Source: Spirochaetota bacterium
GTDB lineage: Bacteria > Spirochaetota > Spirochaetia > Treponematales > Treponemataceae
NCBI GenBank assembly: GCA_023438065.1
Contig: JAEXRH010000008.1
Location: forward strand, 306,640 to 370,639
Length of the DNA stretch: 64,000 nt
Direction: 5' to 3'
Shown here: in pieces, positions 32,826 to 41,622 of the stretch
How positions within the stretch are numbered: position 1 is the first letter of the stretch
How the letters are laid out: the number at the start of each line of letters is the position of its first letter
The notes under the pieces: model-generated
What the model was told of the DNA's origin: nothing
Seen by the model: only the letters and a program-made list of their open reading frames with translations
Databases searched by the model: none
Program-made: the position numbers and the translations under genes

Positions 32826-34173
32826 AGGGCGTTACCTCGTCCCCTTCCTTGATGAAGGGAGACGGCTCGAGCATGACGATCTCTCCGGGAGAAAGCCCGG
32901 CCGTTATCTCGAGCCCGTCCTTTCGCTCGACGCCGAGTGTCACCGCGCGCGCGAAGACTCGCCCGTTCCGCACGGTCATTACCTGTCCGCGCGAGTCTTC
33001 CCTGACGGCGAGCGCCGACGGGGGAATCGCGATGGCGCGCTTTTTCTCGCCCGTCTCGACGGTGACGGTCGCGAAGGTGCCGGGTTTGCCCCTCGCGCCG
33101 AGATCGCGCACGAGCGCCTTGACCATGACGTTTCCCGACTGGGGATCGACGGTCGGGGAAATCACGTCGATCGTGCCCGTGAGCGGCTCCTTGCGGATCG
33201 ACTCCGCGACCGCGACGACGCGCATCCCTTTTTCGAGTCGGGCCGCGTCCGCCTCGTCGACGGGAAACGCTATCCACGCGTCCTTCGAGGCGAACACGGT
33301 CATGATCTTGTCGCCCGACTCGACCCGTTCTCCCGTTTCCTTGTAAAGCGCGCCGACGATCCCGGTTATCGGCGAGTCGAGGGTGAGCTCCCCGATCAGC
33401 GCATCGGCCGAGGAAAGATCCGTCTCGGCGGATGAGACGTTCGCGCGCGCGACCTCGAGCCGCGCCCGTTCCGTTCGCGTGTTGAGCTCGACGAGGAGAG
33501 CCCGGCGTCCCGCCGGAGTGTCGGGCACCCGGTATCCGGCGTCGACAAGGTCCGCGTCCCGAAGCCCGATCGCGCCGATCGCCCCGTCCCGTTTGAGGAT
33601 CTCGTGGCCGTCCTCGGCGTTCGCGAGCTCGATCCGCGCCGCGACGAGCGAATCCTCGGGCATCCCCCCGACCGCGAAAAGCCGCTCGGCGTCGCGGACC
33701 TTCGCGCGTAGCGATTCGAGCTTTCGCTCCCCGCTCGAGATCGCGAAGGTCGTTTTCTCGGCGTCGAGAAAGCGGGACTCGACGGCCTTTCGGGCGTCCT
33801 CGTACTCGGTTTCGGCGAGACGAGCCGCGGCCTTCGCGCTCGTCACCGCGGCCGCGGCCTTGTCGCGGGCGATCGTCGCCTGGACGTTGCGGATCTCGGC
33901 GAGCCGCTCGCCCGTTCTCACGGTTTCTCCCTCGCGAACCGGTATCGACTCGACGATTCCCTCGACCGAGGCGGTTATGTCGTTCTTCTTCGTGTACACG
34001 ACGCTCCCGAAGGAGACGACGTCCTCGGAGAATTCCTTTTGCTCGACCGTGACGACGCGCACCTCGCTCTTCGTCGGCGCGGTCGCCGACTTCTTCGCGC
34101 CCGTTCCGCACGCCGTTATGAGCGCGGCGCCCAAGAGCGCGAATGTCATCGGTATCGGTTTACTTTTCTTCAT
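32815..34173 (-). CDS. RND membrane-fusion lipoprotein, operon 1
   Basis: 452 residues, HlyD/AcrA-type periplasmic adaptor. Lipobox LITACGT. After a first barrel/lipoyl strand (SFGSVVYTKKNDITASVEGIV) comes a long alpha-hairpin (about 100-230), the second lipoyl half (DSPITGIVGALYKETGERV), a beta-barrel (GTIDVISPTVDPQSGNVMVKAL) and a membrane-proximal domain (GLSPGEIVMLEPSPFIKEGDEV). The start at 34173 is chosen because GAGG lies 8 nt upstream and the resulting length equals the paralogue's 452; ATG 34182 abuts the site. Bridges the TolC-type channel and the permeases. Confidence 0.93.
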   Translation of the reverse strand: MKKSKPIPMTFALLGAALITACGTGAKKSATAPTKSEVRVVTVEQKEFSEDVVSFGSVVYTKKNDITASVEGIVESIPVREGETVRTGERLAEIRNVQATIARDKAAAAVTSAKAAARLAETEYEDARKAVESRFLDAEKTTFAISSGERKLESLRAKVRDAERLFAVGGMPEDSLVAARIELANAEDGHEILKRDGAIGAIGLRDADLVDAGYRVPDTPAGRRALLVELNTRTERARLEVARANVSSAETDLSSADALIGELTLDSPITGIVGALYKETGERVESGDKIMTVFASKDAWIAFPVDEADAARLEKGMRVVAVAESIRKEPLTGTIDVISPTVDPQSGNVMVKALVRDLGARGKPGTFATVTVETGEKKRAIAIPPSALAVREDSRGQVMTVRNGRVFARAVTLGVERKDGLEITAGLSPGEIVMLEPSPFIKEGDEVTPYEN

Positions 34174-35572
34174 CGGTTCCATCCTCGAATCCCTTCAGTT
34201 CGCCGGGCTTGAGACCCGCGACCCGCTCTATCTGCCGTTCCGCTTCCCTGAGGCTCAAGACCCCGGAAAGGAGGTCAAGTCGCGCGGATAAAAGTTCGTT
34301 CTCGCCCTCGAGAAAGTCTCCCCGCGTCACGTACCCGAGCTCGAGCTGGACGCGCATGATCTCCTCCTTGCGCTCGAGGATCGCGACCTTGTCCGCGATC
34401 AGTAGCTGTTCCCCGCGAAGCCGCTCGTACTCGAGGATGCGCTCGTCCACGAGGAAGACCGCGTCGCGCGCGGCGCTTTCCCGGGCTTCGATCGCCTCCG
34501 CGAGCGAGACCCGCGCGAGGCGGCGGTCGACGACTGAGTCGAGCGAGGTCGGCGTGCTGACCGACGCGTTCGCCGAGCGCCCGTACTCGATGTCGGGCGA
34601 GGTGGTGAATCCGAGAGAGACGGAAAGGGGGATCAGCTCCGAGGGGAATTCGACGGTCGCCCGGAGCCCGTAGTTCGGCCTTTGCAGCGGATAGCATTCG
34701 CCCGAGAGGCTCATCGAGCCCGAGACGCTCACGTTCGGGTTCCACTCGGATCCGGCGATCCGCGCGTTGAGATGCGCCTCCTCGACCCTGTAGCGCGTTT
34801 TCACGATGTCCCGGTTCCGCGTTTCCGCGATCGCTTTCAATTTGTCCGCCGAGCCGCGCACGGGAAATCCCGCGTATCCCGAATCGACGTCGGTCACGAG
34901 CTCGATCCGCGCGTCGCGCTCGAGCCCGAGGAGCCGCTTGAGGCCGTATTCGGCCGAGAGAAGCTCGGTCTCTCCCGCGAAGACCGCCTGGGAGACGCTC
35001 GCTACGCTCGCCTTCGTCTCGATGAGGTCGATCTCCCTGATCTTTCCGAGCTCGAACTCGGTTTTCGCGATCTCGTACTGCGCCTCGACGATCTTCCCCG
35101 ATTCCCTGAGCGACTCGAGCTTGAGCGCGAGCACGCGCGCCTCGTGGAAGAGGGAAACGCACGAGTCCTCGATGTCCTCCTCGCCGGTATCGAGGTTCAA
35201 TCCCTCGAGGCCGACGGCGAGCGAGGAGAGCTCCGCGCGCAGGCGCCGCCTTCCTCCCTGGCTTACCGGAACGGTGAGCGTGCCCGTGGCCGCGATCGAG
35301 GCGGCGTCGGTCGCCCCGTAGCGCGTGGTTCTCGAGTCGGAAAGGTTCAACGCAAGGGTCGGAACGTATTCCCACGCGCTCAAACGGACGCGGTCCCGTT
35401 CCGCCGCGAGTCTCGAGCGGGCAAGGCGGAGGCTCGCGGCGTTCCGCTTCGCCATGTCGCGCGCCCTGTCGAGATCGATCGGGATCGCGCCCTCGGCGAA
35501 GGACGGGGCTTGCGTCAACGCGAGTGCGAGTATCGCGATCGCGCGCGAGGCCGAACTCCTTCGCGAGCTCAT
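34160..35572 (-). CDS. TolC-family outer-membrane efflux protein, operon 1
   Basis: 470 residues. Signal peptide with cleavage after APSFA. Two repeated halves of long coiled-coil helices (RARDMAKRNAASLRLARSRLAAERDRVRL and IDLIETKASVASVSQAVFAGETELLSAEYGLKRL) and the barrel strand segments LALNLSDSRTT and NVSVSGSMSLSG are typical of OEP/TolC. A trimeric outer-membrane duct is expected. It starts within the 4-nt overlap with the small lipoprotein gene and overlaps the fusion-protein gene by 14 nt. Confidence 0.9.
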   Translation of the reverse strand: MSSRRSSASRAIAILALALTQAPSFAEGAIPIDLDRARDMAKRNAASLRLARSRLAAERDRVRLSAWEYVPTLALNLSDSRTTRYGATDAASIAATGTLTVPVSQGGRRRLRAELSSLAVGLEGLNLDTGEEDIEDSCVSLFHEARVLALKLESLRESGKIVEAQYEIAKTEFELGKIREIDLIETKASVASVSQAVFAGETELLSAEYGLKRLLGLERDARIELVTDVDSGYAGFPVRGSADKLKAIAETRNRDIVKTRYRVEEAHLNARIAGSEWNPNVSVSGSMSLSGECYPLQRPNYGLRATVEFPSELIPLSVSLGFTTSPDIEYGRSANASVSTPTSLDSVVDRRLARVSLAEAIEARESAARDAVFLVDERILEYERLRGEQLLIADKVAILERKEEIMRVQLELGYVTRGDFLEGENELLSARLDLLSGVLSLREAERQIERVAGLKPGELKGFEDGTDEEK

Positions 35573-36099
35573 TTCGCCTTGTTGAGCGCGAGAGACACCT
35601 CGCCGACGATGGCGCCGAGGGATTCGTCGAGGACCGAGAACGAGTCGAAGGAGTCGTCCCCGTCGCGGAAATAGTCCGCCCTCAGGACGACGTTCCCGGA
35701 CGCGTCGCGAAGCTCGGCGAGGACGGCGAGGGAATAGAGGCTCTTGAGCCCTTTCGCGTAGTGCCGCTCGCGGAGATAAAAGGATATCGAGGGATTCGCT
35801 CGCCCGTCCTTTTCCGCGATGATCCCTGAGCCGGTACGCGCGTCGGTGAGCGCGAGGCCCTCGCGCGCGGCGCGGGAAAGGATAACCGCCCGGATTTCGT
35901 CAAGCGATTCCGAGTAGGAATAGACGGACTCGAGCTCGATCGAGGCGAGCTCGATCGCGCCCCCGGAAGCGGGAAGCCGGCCGAACGCCGAGGTTGACTG
36001 TCGCGCGGTCGCGCAGGATGCCGTCGCGACGAGCGCGCAGGCGGCGATCAGGATGAGCGCGCCCGCCGCGACGGGCGATGCCCGGTTTCTTTTCGTCAT
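35569..36099 (-). CDS. Small lipoprotein of the pump operon (operon 1)
   Basis: 176 residues. Lipobox ATASCATA. The mature domain begins with IELASIELESVYSYSESLDEI and ends DGDDSFDSFSVLDESLGAIVGEVSLAL; both stretches are conserved in the paralogue 53352-53879 (IEFESIYSYTQSLAEVEAI and DGEESFDSLGYLASSM). The fold may be alpha/beta, resembling small periplasmic lipoproteins that bind outer-membrane complexes. I do not recognise a family. 4-nt overlaps on both sides tie it to the TPR lipoprotein and TolC genes. Confidence 0.75.
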   Translation of the reverse strand: MTKRNRASPVAAGALILIAACALVATASCATARQSTSAFGRLPASGGAIELASIELESVYSYSESLDEIRAVILSRAAREGLALTDARTGSGIIAEKDGRANPSISFYLRERHYAKGLKSLYSLAVLAELRDASGNVVLRADYFRDGDDSFDSFSVLDESLGAIVGEVSLALNKAK

Positions 36100-36770
36100 T
36101 GTTGATTTCCTTTCGAGAGGCGCGCCTCGAGTTCCGCCAGGGGTTTCGAAAGCGCGCTTTTTTCCGATATCAGCGCGCGCGCGCGGGCAATCCGCTCGAG
36201 CGCTTTGTCGCTCTGGGCGAACCGCCAGTAGAGCTCCGCGAGCTCGAGCTCTTCCTTCCCCGTCTCGTCGGCGAAGCCGACCGCCCGAAGCCGGTACTCG
36301 AAGGCCTTCGGGTAGTCTTTCTTGAGTTCCTGAACGTCAGCCATGATCGCGAGAAGACGGGGATCGTCCGGATCCCATCGCATCGCCCGCTCGACCGTCG
36401 AGCCGGCCTCGTCAAGCTTGCCCTCGGCGAGCAACGTTCGGGAGAGCCAAAGGGTCGCTTCGGGATAGTTTTTACGGGTTTTGACGAGACGTAGGAGAAT
36501 CGGCCCGGCGAGCTCGGGCCTTCCGAGCAGAAACTCCGCCTTCGCCTTGAGCAGCAGGGCTTGATGGCCCCTTCCGTAGGTAAAGCGTTCCTCCTCGATC
36601 GCCCCGATCGCCCTTTCATAGTCGCCCTGGAGGTAGTGGCGTTTCGCCCGCGCGTACGCGTCGATTTCGGCGTCGTCAAGCGGGAGCGATCGGGCGCAGG
36701 AGATGAATGTGAAACACAGGCACGCCGACAGCGCGATAGAGATCCCCGCGAGGGATTTGATACTTCTCAT
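36096..36770 (-). CDS. TPR lipoprotein, first gene of pump operon 1
   Basis: 224 residues. Signal peptide and lipobox TFISCARS, then about five tetratricopeptide units (for example YLQGDYERAIGAIEEERF, ATLWLSRTLLAEGKLDEAGSTVERAMRWDPDDPRL and LAELYWRFAQSDKALERI). TPR lipoproteins act as assembly or docking factors; here it probably helps assemble the envelope complex. The ATG at 36770 is chosen to start at the signal peptide (MRSIKSLAG); an upstream ATG at 36830 would place 20 extra residues before it. The leader contains a long inverted repeat. Confidence 0.82.
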   Translation of the reverse strand: MRSIKSLAGISIALSACLCFTFISCARSLPLDDAEIDAYARAKRHYLQGDYERAIGAIEEERFTYGRGHQALLLKAKAEFLLGRPELAGPILLRLVKTRKNYPEATLWLSRTLLAEGKLDEAGSTVERAMRWDPDDPRLLAIMADVQELKKDYPKAFEYRLRAVGFADETGKEELELAELYWRFAQSDKALERIARARALISEKSALSKPLAELEARLSKGNQQ

Positions 36771-36799
36771 ATGGTAAGCCCCGTGTATGCGTTGATTTT

Positions 36800-36851
36800 C
36801 ATGAAACGGAGCGCCGATGCAGGAATGCATGAGTGACGGGCTCCGTTCATG
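36800..36851. promoter_or_regulatory. Inverted repeat in the leader of pump operon 1
   Basis: CATGAAACGGAGC (36800-36812) is complementary, with one bulged A, to GCTCCGTTCATG (36840-36851). An inner GATGCA/TGCAT pairing lies around 36815-36830. It lies 30-80 nt upstream of the first gene and could be an operator or a leader hairpin. The surrounding 36771-37060 holds no gene and no convincing -35/-10 pair for the operon; a plus-strand TATACT at 36933-36938 is the only clear box. Confidence 0.6.
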
Positions 36852-37060
36852 ACTTTGATGATGTTATGAAAAGTACACGGAAATGGCCGGTTTCCCGCGG
36901 GCCCCGACAAGGAAATATGCGGGAAAGCGTATTATACTGGGATCCATGCCCGCCCGCGTCGGCGGGACTCGCGTAAGGGCGTCTCCGGCAATCCCTGATC
37001 GGCATCGTCGTTGAGTCGTTTCGGTATCCTTTGGTTCTTCTGGAGGGACAATCGCGGAAT

Positions 37061-38305
37061 ATGGGCGTACGATTACATGAGCGGACAAAAACAACGAGCG
37101 GCAACGCGGTGAGGAAACCGTTCTTTCTCCTCTTTTATCCGGCAGGTTTCTTTGTCACGATCTATCTCAGGTTCGCGCATCGGCATACGGTGGACAAAAA
37201 GGCCATGAAGGGCCTGAAACCTCCCTATCTGGTCGTGGCGAACCACAGCTGCTGGCTCGACTATTTGATATCCGCGTCGAGCATGTATCCGGTTCGCATG
37301 AACTATGTCGGCGCGTACAATTTTTTCCGCGACAGGGTGCTTCGCGGGGTCTTCACCTGGATGGGCGTCATCTCGAAGTATCAATTCACCAACGACTTGT
37401 CCTCGATCAAGAAGATGAAATCCGTGATTCAACGAGGCGGCGTCGTCGCGATGTACCCGAACGGTTGCCTGTCCAACGACGGCCGTCCCGGAGGCTTCGC
37501 CGTCTTTGGCATAGCCAAGCTCGTGCGGTTCCTGAACGTGCCGGTGATCGCCTTGCACACGAACGGCGGCTACCTAACCCGGCCCCGATGGACGAAGAAA
37601 GTCCGGTACGGAAGGCTCGAGACCACCGTCCGCCCGATTCTGACCGTCGACCAGATCCGGGACCTTCCCGAAGACCTGATTTATCGCGCGATCACCGGGG
37701 CCCTGGATTTCGACGATTACGCCTGGCAGAGAGAGCGGATGATCCCCTTCAGGGGCAAGAACCTCGCGGAGGGCGCGGAATACGTATTGTACAAGTGCCC
37801 GAAATGCCTTGCGGAATTCACGCTCCGCTCCGAGGGCAACCGGATGTATTGCGCCGAATGCCGCAACTCCGTCCGAATGAATCGCTACCTGTTCTGGGAA
37901 CCGGAGAAACCGGATACCGTGTATTTCAGCGGTATCGACAAATGGTTCGACTTTCAGGCGGCCCATCTGGAGAAGGAAATCGAGGATCCCGACTTTCGGC
38001 TGTCCGCCGCGACCAGGCTGCTGGGCGCGGATCCGGATAAGTACGGGTATCAGCATCTCGGAAACGGCGTCGTGAGCCTCACCCGAGACTCGATCGCCTA
38101 CGTCGGCTCGGTCGGCGACGCGGAGAATACGCTCGTCTTCCCGATGAAGAATATCCTGATGATTCCCTATGCCGCCGGCGAGTATATCGAAGTCGCCAAG
38201 GAAGCCACTATCAGTCGGTTCGTTTTCGACGATCTCCGCCAGCAAATCAAATGGGTGATGGCCGTTCGTCGGATCAGGGACAAATACTACGAGGGAATCA
38301 CGTAA
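37061..38305 (+). CDS. PlsC-like acyltransferase with embedded zinc ribbon
   Basis: 414 residues. The 1-acyl-glycerol-3-phosphate acyltransferase core has the catalytic NHSCWLD (NHX4D, residues 61-67, His62-Asp67) and a degenerate substrate motif YPNG (132-135) in place of FPEG. A four-cysteine zinc-ribbon (Cys246, Cys249, Cys264, Cys267) follows, then a ~140-residue C-terminal beta-rich domain without known match. One N-terminal hydrophobic helix suggests membrane association. GGAGGGA lies 12 nt upstream of ATG 37061. Acylates a glycerolipid or another acceptor at the inner membrane; the zinc ribbon is unusual. Followed after 61 nt by a GPH transporter gene. Confidence 0.85.
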   Translation: MGVRLHERTKTTSGNAVRKPFFLLFYPAGFFVTIYLRFAHRHTVDKKAMKGLKPPYLVVANHSCWLDYLISASSMYPVRMNYVGAYNFFRDRVLRGVFTWMGVISKYQFTNDLSSIKKMKSVIQRGGVVAMYPNGCLSNDGRPGGFAVFGIAKLVRFLNVPVIALHTNGGYLTRPRWTKKVRYGRLETTVRPILTVDQIRDLPEDLIYRAITGALDFDDYAWQRERMIPFRGKNLAEGAEYVLYKCPKCLAEFTLRSEGNRMYCAECRNSVRMNRYLFWEPEKPDTVYFSGIDKWFDFQAAHLEKEIEDPDFRLSAATRLLGADPDKYGYQHLGNGVVSLTRDSIAYVGSVGDAENTLVFPMKNILMIPYAAGEYIEVAKEATISRFVFDDLRQQIKWVMAVRRIRDKYYEGIT

Positions 38306-38366
38306 GGTGCATCGGAAGCCGTCATGCCAGGGGCACGCGGCGCAATCGATCATTCGGGAGGCGCTC

Positions 38367-39800
38367 ATGGGAAAACGAGAGGGATTCCGCGCGAAACTGG
38401 CCTACGGTTGCGGCGACGTCTACGGGGGAGGATCCTTTCTCATCGTCGGCTTGCTGATCCTGGCGTTCTTGACCGACGTCGAGGGATTGTCGGGAACCCT
38501 CACGGGTCTCGTCATCCTGATCGGCAAGGCATGGGACGCGGTCACGGATCCGTTCATGGGAATCCTCTCGGACAGGACCCGCTCCCGTTTCGGGCGACGG
38601 CGGATCTACTTTTTGATCGGCAGTATCCCCGTTCTCGTGTCCTGGATCATGCTCTGGTATTCCTTCGGGATCCCCGGGACCGTCGGAAAGTTCGTCTATT
38701 ACGCCTTCGCGTACATCTTCTTCTCGACGGCGTTCACCGTCGTCATGGTTCCCTACAATTCCATTCTCGCGGAGATGACCGTCGATTACGATACGAGAAG
38801 TTCCTTCACGGGCGCCCGGCTCGGTTTCTCCGCGGCCGCCGCGACCGTCTGCGCCGTGGTTCCCGCGCTGATCACCGGCTCGTTCGCGGAAGCGAAAAAA
38901 GGCTATCTCGCCATGGCGATCGTCTTTGCCGTCATCTTCGCCGCCGCGTGGGTCATCGTCTTCCTGGGTACCTGGGAAAACGAAAGGATCCCCGCCGACG
39001 AGGGCTTTTCGCGCAAGGATTGGCTTTCCGTGTTCAAGAACAAATCCTTCCGGGCCTATATCCGCGTCTTCGTGTCCTCGCAGATGGCGATCGATATAAC
39101 GATGGCGCTCGCGGTGTATTTTTTGAACGTCAGTCTCCGCAAGGCGCACCTCTTCGTGCCGACCATGGCGGCGATCCTGGGCGTCCAGCTGATCTTTATC
39201 GGCGTATTCTCCGTCCTGGCGCAAAAAACCGACAAGAAGCTCCCGGCGATCTTCGGGGGCATCGCCTGGATCGGCGCGAGCCTGACCCTTATCTCGTTCA
39301 CCCCGTTGACGCCCGATCCCGTGATCGTAGCGGTATGCGCGCTCATCGGCATCGGCGCCGCCGGCTGCAACTTCGTTTCCTGGTCGATTCTCCCCGACAT
39401 CTCGGACGTGGATGAATTGATGACGGGCAAACGCCGGGAAGGCCTCTATTCCGGCGTGTCCACGTTCCTGCGCAAAATGGCGGGCGGACTCGCGGTCGGG
39501 GGCATCGGCCCCCTCCTCGACGCCTTCAACTACAGCGAGCGGGCCGTCGCCTCCGGCCGGATCGATCCCCTCACCGATATCGGCATCAAGCTGCTGTTCT
39601 GCGTCATTCCCGTCCTCTTCCTCGTGTTCATGCTCGTCTCCCTCAGGGGATACCGGCAGGGAAAAAAGGAATACGGCTTGCTTCACGCCCTCCTTGCATG
39701 CTATAGGGATGGACAGACGCACGCCCGACTCGAGCCCGAGGCCGTACGCGTCGGAGAACTTCTGACCGGCGCGAAACGCGAGACGTTTTACGGGAAGTGA
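38367..39800 (+). CDS. GPH-family (MFS) sugar/cation symporter
   Basis: 477 residues with 12 predicted membrane helices. The glycoside-pentoside-hexuronide signature is clear: KAWDAVTDPFMGILSDRTRSRFGRRRIYFL between TM2 and TM3, then VMVPYNSILAEMTVDYDTRSSFTGARL. The family imports sugars with H+ or Na+; the substrate here is not inferable. The ATG at 38367 follows GGGAGG, 6 nt away. Probably co-transcribed with the upstream acyltransferase. Confidence 0.9.
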   Translation: MGKREGFRAKLAYGCGDVYGGGSFLIVGLLILAFLTDVEGLSGTLTGLVILIGKAWDAVTDPFMGILSDRTRSRFGRRRIYFLIGSIPVLVSWIMLWYSFGIPGTVGKFVYYAFAYIFFSTAFTVVMVPYNSILAEMTVDYDTRSSFTGARLGFSAAAATVCAVVPALITGSFAEAKKGYLAMAIVFAVIFAAAWVIVFLGTWENERIPADEGFSRKDWLSVFKNKSFRAYIRVFVSSQMAIDITMALAVYFLNVSLRKAHLFVPTMAAILGVQLIFIGVFSVLAQKTDKKLPAIFGGIAWIGASLTLISFTPLTPDPVIVAVCALIGIGAAGCNFVSWSILPDISDVDELMTGKRREGLYSGVSTFLRKMAGGLAVGGIGPLLDAFNYSERAVASGRIDPLTDIGIKLLFCVIPVLFLVFMLVSLRGYRQGKKEYGLLHALLACYRDGQTHARLEPEAVRVGELLTGAKRETFYGK

Positions 39801-40170
39801 AAAAAGGAAACGGGCGATTTATCGTTCCCTGTACAAGAGTGATAAAAGATTCTCTGCATTACAGAATAAGCATTCTTTAGAAAATCGTAAGAAATGGCTA
39901 TGTTCCGCGTGAACTGCACTTGCTGCTAGTGATCCCTGGGATAAACGGCGGGAACGTCGCTGAATCTCCCTGATCGATAACCATGAATATGCGTTGTGAG
40001 GATATGCGCTTGACAAGTTGATTACAGGGTATTTTTATGGCATATAGAGAAATCGTAGTCTTGATGAAAAGGCGGACTATCTATAAATGAGCGGAGTAAT
40101 CTTTTTTTCAGTAGCTGTCGTATCATTACTGATCGTTGACCGCGTGTGTTCTATGGGATAAACTGGACCG
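39801..40170. other. AT-rich intergenic region, no gene recognised
   Basis: 370 bp, clearly lower in G+C than the flanks. It contains one perfect TTGACA (40010-40015) with a poor TTTTAT 17 nt on, and the better-placed promoter of the next gene (40136-40164). No terminator with T-run follows the transporter gene; only a weak GGAAACG/CGTTCC pairing near 39806-39829 is visible. Confidence 0.6.
40136..40164 (+). promoter_or_regulatory. Promoter of the 40171 lipoprotein gene (leaderless type)
   Basis: TTGACC (40136-40141), 17 nt, TAAACT (40159-40164), then only 6 nt to the GTG start. Confidence 0.45.
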
Positions 40171-41622
40171 GTGAAAAAAACAGTAGGACAAAACGCGTTT
40201 ATATTCGTTATCATCACGCAATTGGCATTGGTGTTTTTAATGTTACTATCCTGTAAGGCTCCTGGCATGGAATACCAAAAGGAAATGGATCTAGCGATTT
40301 CGATGTCGCGGAACCCGGTTGAGCTTGTCGAAAGGCTTTCTGCCATTGATCAGCGGTATCCGGGAAAAGCGGAGATAAAGGCGCAACTCGGCGTGGCATA
40401 TCTTATGTCCGGTCAGGTCGATCAAGCAGAAGCTTGTCTCTTGGCCGCCGAGAGAAATATAGGGCCTTTCACTAAAAGGGACGTGGTTTACCTGGTCTAC
40501 GGTGCACTCGCCGACGTTGACGTTAAGAAGGGCTTGTATGAACCAGCGGTTAAGTACTCCTCGAAAGCCCTCGATACAGGTGTAGAGGATTCTCTTGGTG
40601 TTCTCGTTTTACGTGCCCGTGCAGAGGCAGCTTCGGGGAACACGGAACGAGCATTCGAGAGCTATAAATCGGCGCGCGCGAGCCTTAGACGATTCATGAA
40701 CGCGCAAGACTACGACTTCGTTATCCTGACGCAAGCGAACGGGGGGAACTGGTCGGCGGCGCGTGATACCTATCTTGAGAAGATGGCGACGATTGGCTAC
40801 GCGCCTGGCAATGGCCTGGAGCTCTCGCTTATCTACGAAAAGAACGGCGACTTTGCAAGGAGCCTTTCGGCATCTGCCTTTGAGCTTTGGCGGCTCTCAG
40901 ACGAGGGAAAGCTCGATGCGCATGATGCCACACGGCGGCTCGACGAGGTTACTTCTACGGCCTTGCAATATCTGGACGCCGGCTCGAAACCTCGATTCGA
41001 GGATCTCGTGAGGGGATACAAGGCCGTTTTCGACGGGAAATGGGATGACGCGGCGTCGGCGTTCGCTCGGCGACAATCCGCAGGCGCGGATTGCTTCGAA
41101 CTTTACGCGCTAGTCGTCTCCGCTTCCCTCTCCTCCAAGCACCGCGCTCCGGAGACCCTTACCGCGATGACCGCGCTTGAGCCGTTCTTCGTCTCGTACC
41201 AGCCCTATTATTGTCACTTTTGGCGCGCGATTAAGACGGCTCGCGGGAGCTACTCTTTTGATGATGCTCGGCCCGTCTTCGAGAAGACCCTTTCGCTCGG
41301 GTATGATACGCCGCTCGCGGTGCTCACGAGGGCGGAGATGGCTAGATTGCTCGGGTTGACTCCCGCCGATGCGGAACGCCTGATTCCGCCGAACGGGGTC
41401 GCCGATCTGGTAGAGAGCTACTATGCTTCCGGAAACACAGAGATCCTGACGCCTGTCTGCGATCTACTCTCGTTACCGAACAACCGGTATACTTCGGAGG
41501 CCCTTCGCGTTCTGGGACTCTACTCGGGAGACGAATCTCTCAAGAGCGCGTTAGTCGCCTCGGTTCGCAACCGAAACAAGCTTTTCGATCTCAGAATCGC
41601 TGACGTTTTCGGTCGGCTTTAG
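40171..41622 (+). CDS. Helical-repeat (TPR-like) lipoprotein
   Basis: 483 residues. The GTG start at 40171 is followed by MKKTVGQ-type signal sequence and lipobox FLMLLSCKA. The mature protein is built of TPR-like helical pairs (ELVERLSAIDQRYPGKAEIKAQLGVAYLMSGQVDQAEACL, then more degenerate units) to the C-terminus. No Shine-Dalgarno sequence is present; the start lies 6 nt after a -10 box. Its last 72 bp overlap, tail to tail, the 3' end of permease B of operon 2 on the other strand. Function unknown; an envelope scaffold is likely. Base composition is lower in G+C, like operon 2. Confidence 0.8.
   Translation: MKKTVGQNAFIFVIITQLALVFLMLLSCKAPGMEYQKEMDLAISMSRNPVELVERLSAIDQRYPGKAEIKAQLGVAYLMSGQVDQAEACLLAAERNIGPFTKRDVVYLVYGALADVDVKKGLYEPAVKYSSKALDTGVEDSLGVLVLRARAEAASGNTERAFESYKSARASLRRFMNAQDYDFVILTQANGGNWSAARDTYLEKMATIGYAPGNGLELSLIYEKNGDFARSLSASAFELWRLSDEGKLDAHDATRRLDEVTSTALQYLDAGSKPRFEDLVRGYKAVFDGKWDDAASAFARRQSAGADCFELYALVVSASLSSKHRAPETLTAMTALEPFFVSYQPYYCHFWRAIKTARGSYSFDDARPVFEKTLSLGYDTPLAVLTRAEMARLLGLTPADAERLIPPNGVADLVESYYASGNTEILTPVCDLLSLPNNRYTSEALRVLGLYSGDESLKSALVASVRNRNKLFDLRIADVFGRL

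Noticed and set aside
36930..36938. Promoter for the PlsC-like gene or pump operon 1 at a TATACT/TATAAT overlap
   Set aside because: Good -10 matches exist on both strands, but no -35 lies at acceptable spacing in either direction.
40037..40090. 17-codon ORF in the AT-rich gap, after a TTGACA
   Set aside because: No ribosome-binding site, and the only -10 candidate overlaps its ATG. Too short to support without transcript data.
36770..41550. Mobile element responsible for the duplicated operons
   Set aside because: No transposase, integrase, terminal repeats or target duplications were found between or beside the two operons.
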